From Scatophagus argus (Eukaryota; Chordata; Actinopteri; Scatophagidae): a stretch of 64,000 nucleotides of DNA. The stretch is from NCBI RefSeq assembly GCF_020382885.2, contig NC_058504.1, forward strand, positions 6,376,519 to 6,440,518. The letters run 5' to 3'. The notes under the pieces are model-generated. The model was not told the origin of the DNA and did not search any database. It saw only the letters and a list, made by a program, of their open reading frames with translations. This document shows, piece by piece, positions 36,249-48,239 of the stretch. The translations under genes were made by a program, and so were the position numbers. Position 1 is the stretch's first letter. Every line of letters starts with the position of its first letter.

Positions 36249-37427
36249 CTACAGTATGTTGGCGTTAGAGGAGCCACGGTGTGTTACCTGAAGCGTAACA
36301 ATCTGTCTAATAGCTTTTCTAAACCAGGGGTAGACAAAAACATAGATCACAGGGTTCAGACAGGAGTTAAAATACACCTGAAGAGTTGCCAAAATCTCAG
36401 TTGACATACCAATCAATATTTTGCCGCCTATAAGAAAGACATAGTAATATGGACAGTAACAGATCAGAAAAACAGCCACAACAATACCAAGAGTCCTGGC
36501 TGCTTTGATCTCAGACCTCTTAGCAGTCACAGTCTGTGAACGCATCGGCATGACAACTGCAATGTGGGAGCGCATGGCCCGAGCTTGAGAGATGGCAACA
36601 GAAAACACTCTCAAATACAGAGTTATGATAATAGATATGGGGAGAATGAAACTAAGAACAAGATCCACATCTCCTGCAATGTTAATCACACATTCTCCAT
36701 AGCAAGATTTATACTTGCCAGGTTGTTTCAGGTGATCATAGAAAACAAAAATGCAGCCAAAGAGAGAGTAGACCCAACACAAACTAACAGAGATTCTGAC
36801 TGTTTTTAGAGTGACTCTGGTGTGGTAATGCAGAGGGTAACAAATAGCCACATACCGGTCAATTGATATGAGCACCATGCTTGTTACTGAGGCATAGATA
36901 ATGACACAGGGTAACAAATAATACACACCACACATGATGTCACCCAAGAACCAGCAGTTACTCATTGAGATCATTTCAACCGGGATCACCACGAGGCCCA
37001 CGAGAAAGTCTGAGACAGCCAGAGAGAGAAGGACGAGGTTGGTGGTGGTGTGGAGCTGCCTGCAGTGAGAGAATATCATCACCATGAACATCAGCATGAA
37101 CAATATAATCATTGACAACAGTAATTGAGAAATAATAGCAGATTGTGGTTAAAATCTTAAAGGTTATTATTTTCATGAAAACAACTATCAGCTGGTTTTT
37201 CCTTCTGTGAGCATTAGCATAACAGTGTATTAGTACAGCTGAGGCGTGTATCACTGCCTGAAGTGGGAGATGGCGATGATGACCAGCAGGTTGAGAGCTG
37301 CAGTGAGAAAAGAGATGAAGGAGAGAAAGTGGAAAAGCACAACTTCTGTCTGACTGCTCTTTGGCTTCCTGCAGGAGGCGTTGAGGAGCTGTGGAAAGCA
37401 GAGTTCATCTCCTTCCAGTGTCTCCAT
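36249..37427 (-). CDS. Trace amine-associated receptor, copy 5
   Basis: Exons 37,427-37,255 and 37,059-36,249; 327 residues, intact. The most diverged sequence in TM6-ECL3-TM7 (VFLIGGK, GMSTEILATLQVYF), plus Gly in TM4 (LFGCIFVFY) and Ser near the C-terminus (GSSNANIL). 3.32 is Pro, 5.42 is Asp, fingerprint motif intact. Its protein is identical to that of copy 6. Confidence 0.93.
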
Positions 37428-38202
37428 CATCAGAGAGGGGAGGAGGAGATGAGATGCTGCCAAACGCTGGCAGCTTTCTAACTGAAGGTCTTGGATAGAT
37501 TGCATATTTATCTCCTCTCATTTTACTACCACACTCAGGTCCTGCCTCTTTGTATCTCTTTTGGACATGGACCTCCTCTCTCTCTCTCTCTCTCTAGTCT
37601 AGTAGCTGCCAAGTGAGCAGCCATGGGTGCCTTCACACTGCCACAACAGAAACACTGTTGTTTATTAATGCTGGCCATAGGTAGCATATTGTTTATTTTG
37701 TTGGCTACATAATGTATTAGGTTGCCATTACATGGGGTATGTCTGGTGTACCTGAATATATATGTATGTTACATAAAATAGGACAAGGTGATCTTGGATG
37801 TGTTTTGAGTGTGGCCCGATGGGGTCATGTGACAGGGAGTATGGGGGGAGTTCAATAAAAGTGCTACCGATGTTTTATACTCCTTGTATAATTAGAAGAT
37901 ATGACAGCATGGACCAGTCAGAAGGACCAGATATGCTGCAGCAGTGCATAATTTATTTTAATGAGGTTTTTAACGAGTTTTCGTTCTTTAGCCCGATGTC
38001 TTCCTCTTGGCTCGTAGTTAAAAGACTGACGCTCTTTTGACTTGGAGTTTCTGGACTCCAGGAACTGCTTATATGAGGGGCAAGTTTTTCTGCTGAAATA
38101 AACAAAGCTCTGTTTCAAAATAGAAAGTTAACAGCTGCTAACCAACAACGCTATTCACGTGCATTCACATACTTCAGATAGCGACCGCTATGCTACACTT
38201 AC

Positions 38203-38266
38203 GTTGTTTAGCATTATCCGGCTCTTGAGATGGCCCTTGCGCATTTGGTCCTACCGACTGGTCCAT
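38203..38266 (-). other. Unit 5 copy of exon 1, detached from its promoter
   Basis: As in unit 4: ATG at 38,266, 64 bases, donor GTAAGT, with hAT copy C between it and the promoter-like block (about 40,320-40,445). Confidence 0.5.
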
Positions 38267-38342
38267 GCTACTTAAAAACTCTAAAGACTGACCGCACAAA
38301 AAACAAAACCGCGTTAAGCGGCCCATATGTTGTCCACAGAAC

Positions 38343-40307
38343 CAGTAGTGGTTTCTCATATGGGCGAACTGGGCGGCCGCCCAGGGCGGCACATTGCAGG
38401 GGGCGGCATGTGAGGACCTCCGCCCCGCCCACCGAAAAATAAGATAAAAAATACTTAAATAATTAATTAATAATTGGCGCCCCCTGGCGATGTAATTACG
38501 CCCCCCGAGAGCGCCGCTGCAGTTACTGCAACTCTACAAGAAGGGGGTGGAGGTGGGGTCACTCACCGAGGTCAAACCACTGGAATAAGGAGGAGGGGGA
38601 ACGGGGATCCTCCTAATTGTTCCACAGTAATGGAATCAAAAAGCACTCAAAGTAAATTTCATTCATAACACCAGATAGTTGCCTACTGAAGGCCTGTTTC
38701 ACATTCCATACACTCTTGTTTATCGTCTATCTGTACCCCACCAGTGTGTTGGTTTAGTCTTGACCCCTGCTGTCCGTCACATCAGAGGCCATTGGCATTA
38801 GCGTAACCTGTTGATTCCCGAGGCGACTCCGATTCAGATAATAAACATAATGGACAGAAAAAGGCCAAAGCTATCGGGTGCTTATTTCAGAAAGAAAAGG
38901 AAAGAAGAAGAAGAGAAACGGTCCAAAAACAAAGGTATGTTGCTAATGTTCGACTGTAATTACGTTATGAAAAGGGGCTAACGTTAATCGTTTAGCGGTC
39001 ATTAGCTTGTTTGCTGTTTTGTGTGCTAGTTATAGTTAACCTGAACATTATCTGAGTTAACATACATACATACCAATAACTGTGTCTACACTTAAGCCAT
39101 CAGCACCTTTGCTGTCATTGCTTTGTGACCATTTGGTTATCGCTGCGCCTTAAAAAGACGGACGTTGCCCACATTTCGCCCATTATTTTCTGTCTCAGTA
39201 TAACGTTAATAGAATTTGGGCAATGGAGCATTTCTCCCCGTTGGTTAATCTGTAGGTTAATAGCATGTAATAGGCGTAATAACATTAAGTGATAGCTAAT
39301 GTATTTCAGTGTGCCGTTCATGCATGTTTACAGTGATGCACTTCCAGCAACACTGCTAAAATATTTTGGAGCGCCTCCTGCCCAGGATGAGTCTCCAGCA
39401 ACAGAGGCCTCATCTGGAGCAGAGGATCAGGAGATCCCATCCACCTCTACGGCTGCTATGGCTTCTGTGGCATCTCCTGCCATGTCTCAGGAAGTCCATG
39501 AGGAGTTTGCTGCTGCTTCTCCTCAGCAGGAGCCTATAGGTGGATGGTGCTTTGCTGTCATTTGTGTGTGTGTGTGTGTGAAGATAGAAGTAGCAGTGTG
39601 TTTTATCTGTGAATTTTACCTGCCTGTACACATTTTTTCCTGTTAGTTGTGATTAATCCAGTTTTGCTATTTCTTAAAACCATGTTTTGTTCCACTGCTG
39701 TGTGCTTTGAATAATGTGCCAAATCAAATGTGCTGTTCTACAGAAATGCCTGAACCCCCACAAAGTTCATCTTCCACTGGGGAGGAGCCTCTTTCAACAG
39801 ACCCTGCAGACTGGCCATCACCTCTGACTGACAGCATCAGGACCGAGTTGGTACGCAGAGGGCCAAGTTAGGTGGCATCAGATTTCTTTTTTCCTAATGG
39901 GAGATGTTGTCACCAGAAGGGTCTGGTTTTAGTTCTGTGTGTGTGAAGGATTTGTGTATTTTGACTTGTATTTTTACTGTTGTCATTTATATTCAATTAT
40001 CCTTATTTCTTTGTAGTGCTTTTCTATGCTTGTGATATGAAATCTGTATTTTCTTTCAATTCAATTCAGCTTTATTTATAAAGCACTTTAAAAACAATAT
40101 ATATCTTGCATATATTTATGGTTTTGCACTTTAAATTGGTTGTTTAATGTTTAGTTTGTTTTATTGTATTTCTATCTTAATAAAGTTTATACATATACTT
40201 TTCACCCAATGTTCTCTTTGGGTTGGTGGGGGCGTGAGCCAGGCCGGGGGGGGGGGCGTCACAGGGGCTGTTCGCCCAGGGCGCCATTCAGGCTAGGACC
40301 GCCACTG
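38343..40307 (+). mobile_element. Non-autonomous hAT transposon, copy C
   Basis: 1965 bases, same target duplication cacagaac (38,335-38,342 and 40,308-40,315) and same position in the unit as copy B. It was therefore copied by the 6.1-kb duplication, not by a new transposition. Differences from B are few (for example one Gly-to-Val change in the Ala/Ser-rich exon and the length of a GT run). Confidence 0.9.
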
Positions 40308-42384
40308 CACAGAACGGTCAAAACTTCACTCTTTCGCTGTCCATCTTGGATGATCGTGAACTCCACGACAACAATTCGTATTGGCCGCTCCCCGTTATCA
40401 CTTCCGGTCCAACCCCGCAGTTGGTACATTCCCTTTCCGGTTGATGCTTGAAAATAGCAACGTGCTTCGAGACTTGTACATTTGTTTTGGTAATGTAATT
40501 TTGTTTTAGGATATGTAAAATATGTAAATATGTAAAGTGAAATATGTTTTCTAAAATGTAAATTTGGCTCAAACGTTGTAAAAGTGTTTCACATTTTGTA
40601 AAATTTGGGTTGCACTTCCAAGCCACTTTCCGGTTATACTGAAACGCCTTCCGGTTACACTGAAATCTCAGTAGTGCCTGTGAGAGCGTTTCAATGGTGT
40701 GCATGAGAGCGTTTTAGTAGTGTGTATGAGAGAGCATAACATCTCAGTAGTGTATGTGAAAGCATTTGTGTACGAGGCTTTTACTATAGTGTGTGAATAT
40801 GTTGTGTTTTATATATGCATGTGAAAGGTAATTCTGAATAATGTCCCTAACGGCCACTCATATATTTGAGTGTTTTTTATTTGAATTCATACATAAATTC
40901 ATGTTTTGTTCTATGTTAAGATTCAGTTTTTATTTGCATTATCATGCCATAAAATATTGGAGTTGAAGCTATTATGACTTCTTTACAACATTAATAGTGC
41001 TTTATGATGTGACTGACATTGTATTGTTTAGAGCAACATGGTGCTTTTTGATTAACAAGGCAGTTTGTATAGAGAGGCACGGTACAAGTTTTGACCGTGT
41101 GGAGAGCCATTTAAAGTGCCTGTGTTTAGGAGATTAACCAGCCATGGATGTGTTACCTGTTTGGTAGTGGATCGGGCTGAGACATAAATGTGGATGTGTT
41201 ACCTTAACTAAGTAATGATCAATAAACACAACTACAGTGAGACACGTGTCCGTAAGTTTACCATCTATTCAAACTAAGTGGTCTTTGACTGTGGAAGTAA
41301 GCGGCCACGACAGGTGGTCAAAGGTAAAGAAATGACCAGCCGCTCCATTACCTGTCAGTTTACCCATTGAAGGATAACATAAACTTTGTAAGTCCTTTCA
41401 TGAGCTACTTTTCACTGACAATCTTCTTGCAGACTAAACAACAGCAGTACAACTCAGTTATGAATATGCCTAGTTTTGGTTTAAAAATATACAGACAAAA
41501 GTCCAGAATTAAATGAACTAGTTTCTTGTATTTAAAACAATCATTATAATTTTAGGTCAATTACTGAACAGATTTCTATGAGATTAATCTCTCATCCTTA
41601 CGAATTCACAGCTGCATAATACACACTCTGCTGTCTAACCTAATATAATCCTAAGAAAATGAGCCCACAAAAGTGTCTATGCAAACACAACAACAGCCTC
41701 AGTGATATAATGCGACTGATGAGTATACACCATCGACAGACAAAAAAAAATACAAAAGTCAAAACCTCCTGGCTGATGTTGAATGGTCAAACCTTCCACC
41801 AGAAGATGGCAGCGGTGTATAGACAGAGAAGAGTGGGCCACAGTTCAAAGCACATAAATAATTCTGTACTGACCAGGCAAGACAATTATGTTGTTGTAAA
41901 TAAATGTAATCAGGCATGAAATTCAGACATGGTACAATGACAATAATTTGAACATGCAAGAATAGACCACCAGTCATTTCATTTTATATATATGAAAAGA
42001 GATAAAGGGAGGCAAAGAAAACAATGAAATACAAGGCAGACTTAACTATTATAAAAGTTCATTTGTATTGTAGTTTTGGTCTGTTACATCTGGAGATGAA
42101 TGCATTTGATGAATTAGACGTTCAACATAAAAACAAGGGAGAGCTATCCTGCTGATAGTCGGCTGGGTAAAAGGGGGGAGAAGAAGAGGTAGACAGGACA
42201 GAGAGGATGAAAGAGAGAGAGAGAGAGAGAGAAACATACATGCAATAAACATCATAAATTATAACACACAGGAACAACAGTATTACTCATGGAAGATGAT
42301 ACTTGATCTCAGGATAAATGTGGAGCAAAATTAAGCTATAAAACATATACCGGTACATGTGACAGAAGATAAGTCATTGTTTCC
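40308..42384. other. Promoter-like block and non-coding part of unit 5
   Basis: Nearly identical to 34,173-36,248. No gene supported. Confidence 0.6.
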
Positions 42385-43563
42385 CTACAGTATGTTGGCG
42401 TTAGAGGAGCCACGGTGTGTTACCTGAAGCGTAACAATCTGTCTAATAGCTTTTCTAAACCAGGGGTAGACAAAAACATAGATCACAGGGTTCAGACAGG
42501 AGTTAAAATACACCTGAAGAGTTGCCAAAATCTCAGTTGACATACCAATCAATATTTTGCCGCCTATAAGAAAGACATAGTAATATGGACAGTAACAGAT
42601 CAGAAAAACAGCCACAACAATACCAAGAGTCCTGGCTGCTTTGATCTCAGACCTCTTAGCAGTCACAGTCTGTGAACGCATCGGCATGACAACTGCAATG
42701 TGGGAGCGCATGGCCCGAGCTTGAGAGATGGCAACAGAAAACACTCTCAAATACAGAGTTATGATAATAGATATGGGGAGAATGAAACTAAGAACAAGAT
42801 CCACGTCTCCTGCAATGTTAATCACACATTCTCCATAGCAAGATTTATACTTGCCAGGTTGTTTCAGGTGATCATAGAAAACAAAAATGCAGCCAAAGAG
42901 AGAGTAGACCCAACACAAACTAACAGAGATTCTGACTGTTTTTAGAGTGACTCTGGTGTGGTAATGCAGAGGGTAACAAATAGCCACATACCGGTCGATT
43001 GATATGAGCACCATGCTTGTTACTGAGGCATAGATAATGACACAGGGTAACAAATAATACACACCACACATGATGTCACCCAAGAACCAGCAGTTACTCA
43101 TTGAGATCATTTCAACCGGGATCACCACGAGGCCCACGAGAAAGTCTGAGACAGCCAGAGAGAGAAGGACGAGGTTGGTGGTGGTGTGGAGCTGCCTGCA
43201 GTGAGAGAATATCATCACCATGAACATCAGCATGAACAATATAATCATTGACAACAGTAATTGAGAAATAATAGCAGATTGTGGTTAAAATCTTAAAGGT
43301 TATTATTTTCATGAAAACAACTATCAGCTGGTTTTTCCTTCTGTGAGCATTAGCATAACAGTGTATTAGTACAGCTGAGGCGTGTATCACTGCCTGAAGT
43401 GGGAGATGGCGATGATGACCAGCAGGTTGAGAGCTGCAGTGAGAAAAGAGATGAAGGAGAGAAAGTGGAAAAGCACAACTTCTGTCTGACTGCTCTTTGG
43501 CTTCCTGCAGGAGGCGTTGAGGAGCTGTGGAAAGCAGAGTTCATCTCCTTCCAGTGTCTCCAT
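42385..43563 (-). CDS. Trace amine-associated receptor, copy 6
   Basis: Exons 43,563-43,391 and 43,195-42,385; 327 residues. The predicted protein is identical to copy 5; a few silent differences exist at the DNA level (for example ccacgtctcc versus ccacatctcc). Last gene of the array: homology to the other 5' flanks ends at about 43,740. Confidence 0.93.
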
Positions 43564-43739
43564 CATCAGAGAGGGGAGGAGGAGATGAGATGCTGCCAAA
43601 CGCTGGCAGCTTTCTAACTGAAGGTCTTGGATAGATTGCATATTTATCTCCTCTCATTTTACTACTGCACTCAGGTCCTGCCTCTTTGTATCTCTTTTGG
43701 ACATGGACTTCCTCTGTGTCTCTGTCTGTCTCTCTCTCT

Positions 43740-43986
43740 CATTGTTTCTCTCTCTATCTAGGCCTGAAACAGCTTTGCATAGGGACCAACACAGTGTATT
43801 CTATCATATTCTATTCTAGGGTAGCGGGGGGCTGGAGCCTATCCCAGCTGAATACGGGTGAGAGATGGGGTTCCCCACACGGAAACATAATATATGAGTG
43901 TATATGTTTTTTTTATCTACACATATATTTTCCAACATATATGTACATATTAAAAATTGGCCCCCTACATACATGTCTTTCAACTA

Positions 43987-44047
<61 letters not shown>

Positions 44048-44769
44048 TAACTGACAATGTTTGCATTATATTAAATCATGTTATATGCAAAGTCCAGCAT
44101 AGGGGAAACTTGAGCTTATTCTCATAAAATGGACTCCCCTTTTTCCCAGCTCCCATGGGTTGACCAGTGCCATTGTACAGTGCAGTCCAAACAAACAAAA
44201 ATCAAACAAAGTAGATTTATTTTCTTAATCAACATAAGTCATGAATGAACAAACAAAACAACATTGAAATCACCCAAAACTAGCTTACCTTGCACACAAG
44301 TAAGACAAAAGAAAATATAATCATCTTACCTAAACTCCCTGACCAGAAAAGAGGAGAAAAACAAAAGAATTAAATTCAAAGGACTTCACACCTCTACAGA
44401 TTCTTGGACTGCTTGTTTAGATCGGGACTATTTACATAAGGATCAAGTTCTATGCAATCTGCAGTATGAACATGACACATCAATACAGAGGTCAGGATCA
44501 GCAGGGTCAGGTTTGGAGCCAGGGAGAAAAAAAAAAAAAAAAGACTCCGCCAGCTGACACAGACAGTGCCATTTTAAAGGATGTCCAATAGGCAGTCACT
44601 TCCTGCAGCTCAGAGACAAGACAAGACAGCACAACAGAGCAGATGCACAGCACCACCTCCAGGCGGGGAGGAGAACAAGAACAGCTTACAGAGCTTTACA
44701 GTACAAATTATGACCCAGGGTCATATTATATTATATTATAATATATATATAATAATATAATTATAACCC
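43740..44769. repeat. Simple repeats and a fragment of a common fish repeat
   Basis: 43,812-43,860 is the reverse complement of part of the widespread repeat seen at 54,117 (ctggagcctatcccagctga). 43,990-44,040 is a pure (ta)n run. 44,712-44,765 is an AT palindrome next to atgacccagggtcat. No gene supported between them. Confidence 0.6.
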
Positions 44770-45285
44770 TGACTCTTGAATCATGGACTTCACTAGACCC
44801 CTGAAGTTATGCTGTGGTATCTGCCATCAAGCTGTCTGTAGCAGATCCTTTAAGTCCTGCAAGTTGTGAGATGGGCCCATGGATCAGACCTGTTTTTCCA
44901 GCCCATCCCACAGATGTTCGACTGGATTGAGATCTGGAGAATGTGGAGGCCAAGACAACACCTCAAACTCATTGTTGGGTTCCTCAAACCATTCTTGAAC
45001 CATTTTTGCAGTGTGACAAGACGCATAATCCTGCTGAAAAAGGCAACTGCCATCAGGGAATACCATTTCCATGAAGGGGTGTACTTGGTCAGCAGCAATG
45101 TTTAGGTAGGTGTTATGTGTCAAAGTAACATCCACTTGAATGGCAGGAATCATAATTTCGCAGCAGAACATTCCCCAAAGCATCACACTGCCTCCGCCAG
45201 CTTGCCTTCTTCCTATAGTGCATCCTGGTACCTTGTCTTCCCCAGGCTTGCAATACACGTGCACCTGGCCATCCACACAATTGTT
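44770..45285 (-). mobile_element. Tc1/mariner-like transposase fragment
   Basis: The minus-strand frame 45,276-44,884 reads GGGSVMLWGMF, LFQQDYASCHTA (second catalytic Asp) and WPPHSPDLNPVEHLWD (third acidic residue), the C-terminal half of a Tc1-family DDE transposase. The N-terminal half and terminal inverted repeats are missing, and a one-base shift occurs near 44,890. A fossil, not active. Confidence 0.85.
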
Positions 45286-45289
45286 AGGA

Positions 45290-47760
45290 TCTCATGCCAT
45301 GTGCTGAGATTAAACAATAGAGGGGCCTGCATGTAGTCCCAGCGTGGGCGAGAGTTTTATTAAACAAGCGCCAAAACCTCACTCATTGCACCAAGGTCTG
45401 AAGTGTGGTTGGTTTAAATTGAAACTCTGGCCTCTAACTGGATGAGACACACCAAAATTGCCTGGGATTCCCATTCCTCTCTGGTGACTTCATGTAAGTA
45501 ATAAAAACATCGTCACATTTATCTTGTCATTATCTTAATAGTTATGCTTTATTGTTCCCAAATAAAAGTGAAAGTATTGATCACAACAACAAAATGGATA
45601 ATCAACCATAGACTGACAGATGATCCTACAATTTGTCTCCATGTTCATGTTACTTGATTAATAGTTCCCAGACAAGATAAGCAGAAATCCATAACTTATA
45701 ACAAGTAAAACCAGGAGAGTAACTGAATCCTACATACAATGGCGACAGTTAATGTTGGTTAGGTGTAACAGTTAGCATACATGAAAATTACCCCAGTGAA
45801 AGTTAACATTAACTTGCTAATATAATAGCTGCAACTTACGTCAGGCAAAATCTCTCTTTTTTTTTGATGAATAAACAAAATTGTGTGGAACTTCATTACA
45901 CAACCGACTTTATATTCCATTAGGTGACTTATCTTAGGCCTTGAAATAGATAAGTGTGTCATTATGAAATAAAAGTCCTGTGAAATAAATAAATAAATAT
46001 AGTCTTATTAAAAACATAATTTTTAAATCTTTTCACCTTTTGAGTTTAAATTAGATAACAGGGTTTGAGGGATTGCTCCCAACAGTAGCTACTGTTATGC
46101 AAGTGAAGCATGAAAAAAAAAGGCATTTAAATTCATTAAATGCCTTTTTTTTTTTAATATCTCAAGCAATATAGGCATGTTCAAGTTGAAATAGGATGTG
46201 AAGTTTCTTTCAAACTGATCCAGCTTCCACAACAGCCATTCTAAATGAATGACCATTTCACATCTCAGTCTCAAGAGAGACGCACACACCTCACTGTTAT
46301 TAGTTATATAGTTAAAGAAACAACAAGGTCAATACATTATTCAGAGTCAGTCGTTGCTACATATCAGACTGATATCCCAAAACCTCTTCAAACCAGATCA
46401 AAACTAGCTGGTTTGTCACATACCATAAATTTAGAGGCCATGGCATGTTCTCAACTGTTTACCTTTGATTAATTATTGGCCACTCAAGCAATGATTGCAT
46501 CATGAGTTGATGCAAGGAGATCACATCATATGTTTATTTTGTGGTCCATGTTTTCTTAACACCTCTTGCTGCAATGTTACTTCAGGGGTTGAGATGTCAT
46601 CATCAGGTGTGAAAACTCTGCTTAAGCAGACACATACACAGTCCTTAAGAGCAGCTAATGACCTGCACAGAGAGCTGCTCAGTATCTAGAGGCAAATTAA
46701 ATGTGTGAGAATCAAATGATGTAAGTGTGTGAGTGTGTGTGTGTGTGTATGTGTGTGCGCGTGTTGTTGCCGTGTTGTGGAGCTATCATCAACATCCCAT
46801 GGTAATGTACAGTAAGTTAGTATTTTCCAGGTATCTATTCAATATGAACAAAAGTATGAGTACACTCACTGTCCAACCCTGACCATGATATGGAATTCAA
46901 GGATTCAAGGATTCAAGGAGCTTTATTGTCATTTCACACATGTAGAGACATGAGGTGGAATTAGTTTCCCTGGTCCCGGTATAAGCCCAATAACCTACAA
47001 ATACTAATGCTATAAATATAAAAACTCTGTAGGACCTCCTCTGGAGGCCCACGCTCCTCGTACCTACTTTATCATTCTTACTGATGACTTCACTGAACAA
47101 GGCCTCTGACCTACATGACTTGAATTCAGTCATGTGTGTTCATGAGACCAGATATCAAAAACTATCCTGCTTGTGCTGTCCTGTGCAGATTTGACAGACT
47201 ATTTTTGAGATCGTGCAATTATATTTGCAAAAACAATTAAAAGACATTTCTCTCTGATCAACTTAACAAGCTTGTGATGTGAATGCCTTCCCACTTTGTT
47301 GCCGGGCCAAGAAATCAAAGTCCAAAACAAACTCTATAAACGAATCAGCAGCTTTTGTCAACATCATTGCCGCTGGTCTCTGTCACTGTGTTCATGATAC
47401 AGGTAGATATGCTTTTGGCTATACTTTGATGTGACAAACTTAAGAAAAGAAATGCGTAAAATTGTCTTGTGAGCAAAGTATTGTGAACATGTTGTGATAT
47501 AATTTGTGGGACTCAGTGGGTCCATGAGTTCATCACAGCTCCTGTAAGTCTTAAGCAAAATATCATTTGATAACACTTGTGATGATAAACGTCATCCTTC
47601 AGAAAAATCACGTAAGATTTGTAAATCAACTAGTTAATAACAATATGAACGATTTTCAGTTGCCACACCCACAGCCTCATAAAATGTATGTATTTGCACA
47701 TGAAAAATAATAATGATGATAGCTAACAAGAAATTCTCCCATTCTCTTCACAAGGAAATC
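45290..47760. other. Intergenic region with a LINE tail
   Basis: Mostly AT-rich with no supported gene. Contains a short inverted repeat of ggcatttaa type around an A/T tract (46,112-46,155), a (gt)n run at 46,730-46,760, and a LINE 3' tail on the minus strand at about 46,893-46,940 (ggattcaaggagctttattg). Confidence 0.5.
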
Positions 47761-48195
47761 ATGTGGATTCCATTGGCTTGTTTGCTGCTGCTTTCTGCTA
47801 CTGTGTTCTCTCAGGATGCAAGTGTCTCCCTCCGTTACGAAAAGTTTAGAAATCAGCATGTCAATGGGCAAATGAGTGTTACAAGATGTGACCATGAGAT
47901 AAGAACCAGACGCATCACCAAAACCAACAGCAATGAATGTAAGGAGACCAACACCTTCATCCGAGCCACGGCCGGAACAATTAGATCCATCTGTCAGCGT
48001 GCAGGAGAACCATATGGTGAAATGACCAAAAGCCTCCAACCCTTCGACATTGTTGTCTGTACACTGAGAAACCAGCAGGCCAGGCAACCCCACTGTCAGT
48101 ACCGAGGTCAAGCTCGCACCAGGAGAATTGCAATTAAATGTGAACAAGGCTTTCCTGTGCACTTTGACGGAGACATTGTGCATTTTGAAAACTGA
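47761..48195 (+). CDS. Secreted RNase A superfamily ribonuclease
   Basis: 144 residues. Signal peptide 1-17 (MWIPLACLLLLSATVFS), then a compact RNase A fold: His33 in FRNQHV (equivalent of His12), Lys61 in the family motif CKETNTF (Lys41) and His134/Asp136 in PVHFDGD (His119/Asp121). All three catalytic residues are therefore present. Six cysteines in the mature part (43, 60, 78, 100, 112, 127) give three disulfides, as in fish RNases and angiogenins, not four as in pancreatic RNase. The mature protein is basic. The start at 47,761 is preferred over 47,713 because the sequence before it (ctcttcacaag) resembles the acceptor of the 5'-UTR intron typical of this family. Polyadenylation signal aataaa at about 48,230. 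Expected roles are RNA cleavage, antibacterial or angiogenic activity; which one cannot be told from sequence. Confidence 0.95.
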   Translation: MWIPLACLLLLSATVFSQDASVSLRYEKFRNQHVNGQMSVTRCDHEIRTRRITKTNSNECKETNTFIRATAGTIRSICQRAGEPYGEMTKSLQPFDIVVCTLRNQQARQPHCQYRGQARTRRIAIKCEQGFPVHFDGDIVHFEN

Positions 48196-48239
48196 TTAAA
48201 CAGCAGCTGTGTACTTCAATCACTTGTCAAATAAAAGAC

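Larger units (their letters stand above)
600..43740. repeat. Tandem TAAR-containing duplication array
   Basis: The same unit recurs with TAAR stop codons at 2639, 6628, 10980, 30115, 36249 and 42385. The basic unit is about 4.0 kb (2639 to 6628). It is enlarged to 4.35 kb by a SINE and other differences, to 19.1 kb by a nest of retroelements, and to 6.1 kb by an hAT element in units 4 and 5. Each full unit holds the TAAR, its flanks, an inverted copy of a small exon, the first exon and promoter block of the left-edge gene, and about 1.8 kb of non-coding DNA. Similarity ends at about 43,740 on the right and about 600 on the left. Confidence 0.9.

Noticed and set aside
30115-43254. Tandem copies as a pure assembly artefact
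   Set aside because: Copies 1-4 differ at many sites and the flanks carry different insertions; only the copy 5/6 pair remains open to doubt and is listed as such.
43990-44040. CRISPR-like or regulatory repeat
   Set aside because: Simple (TA)n microsatellite; the organism is a vertebrate.
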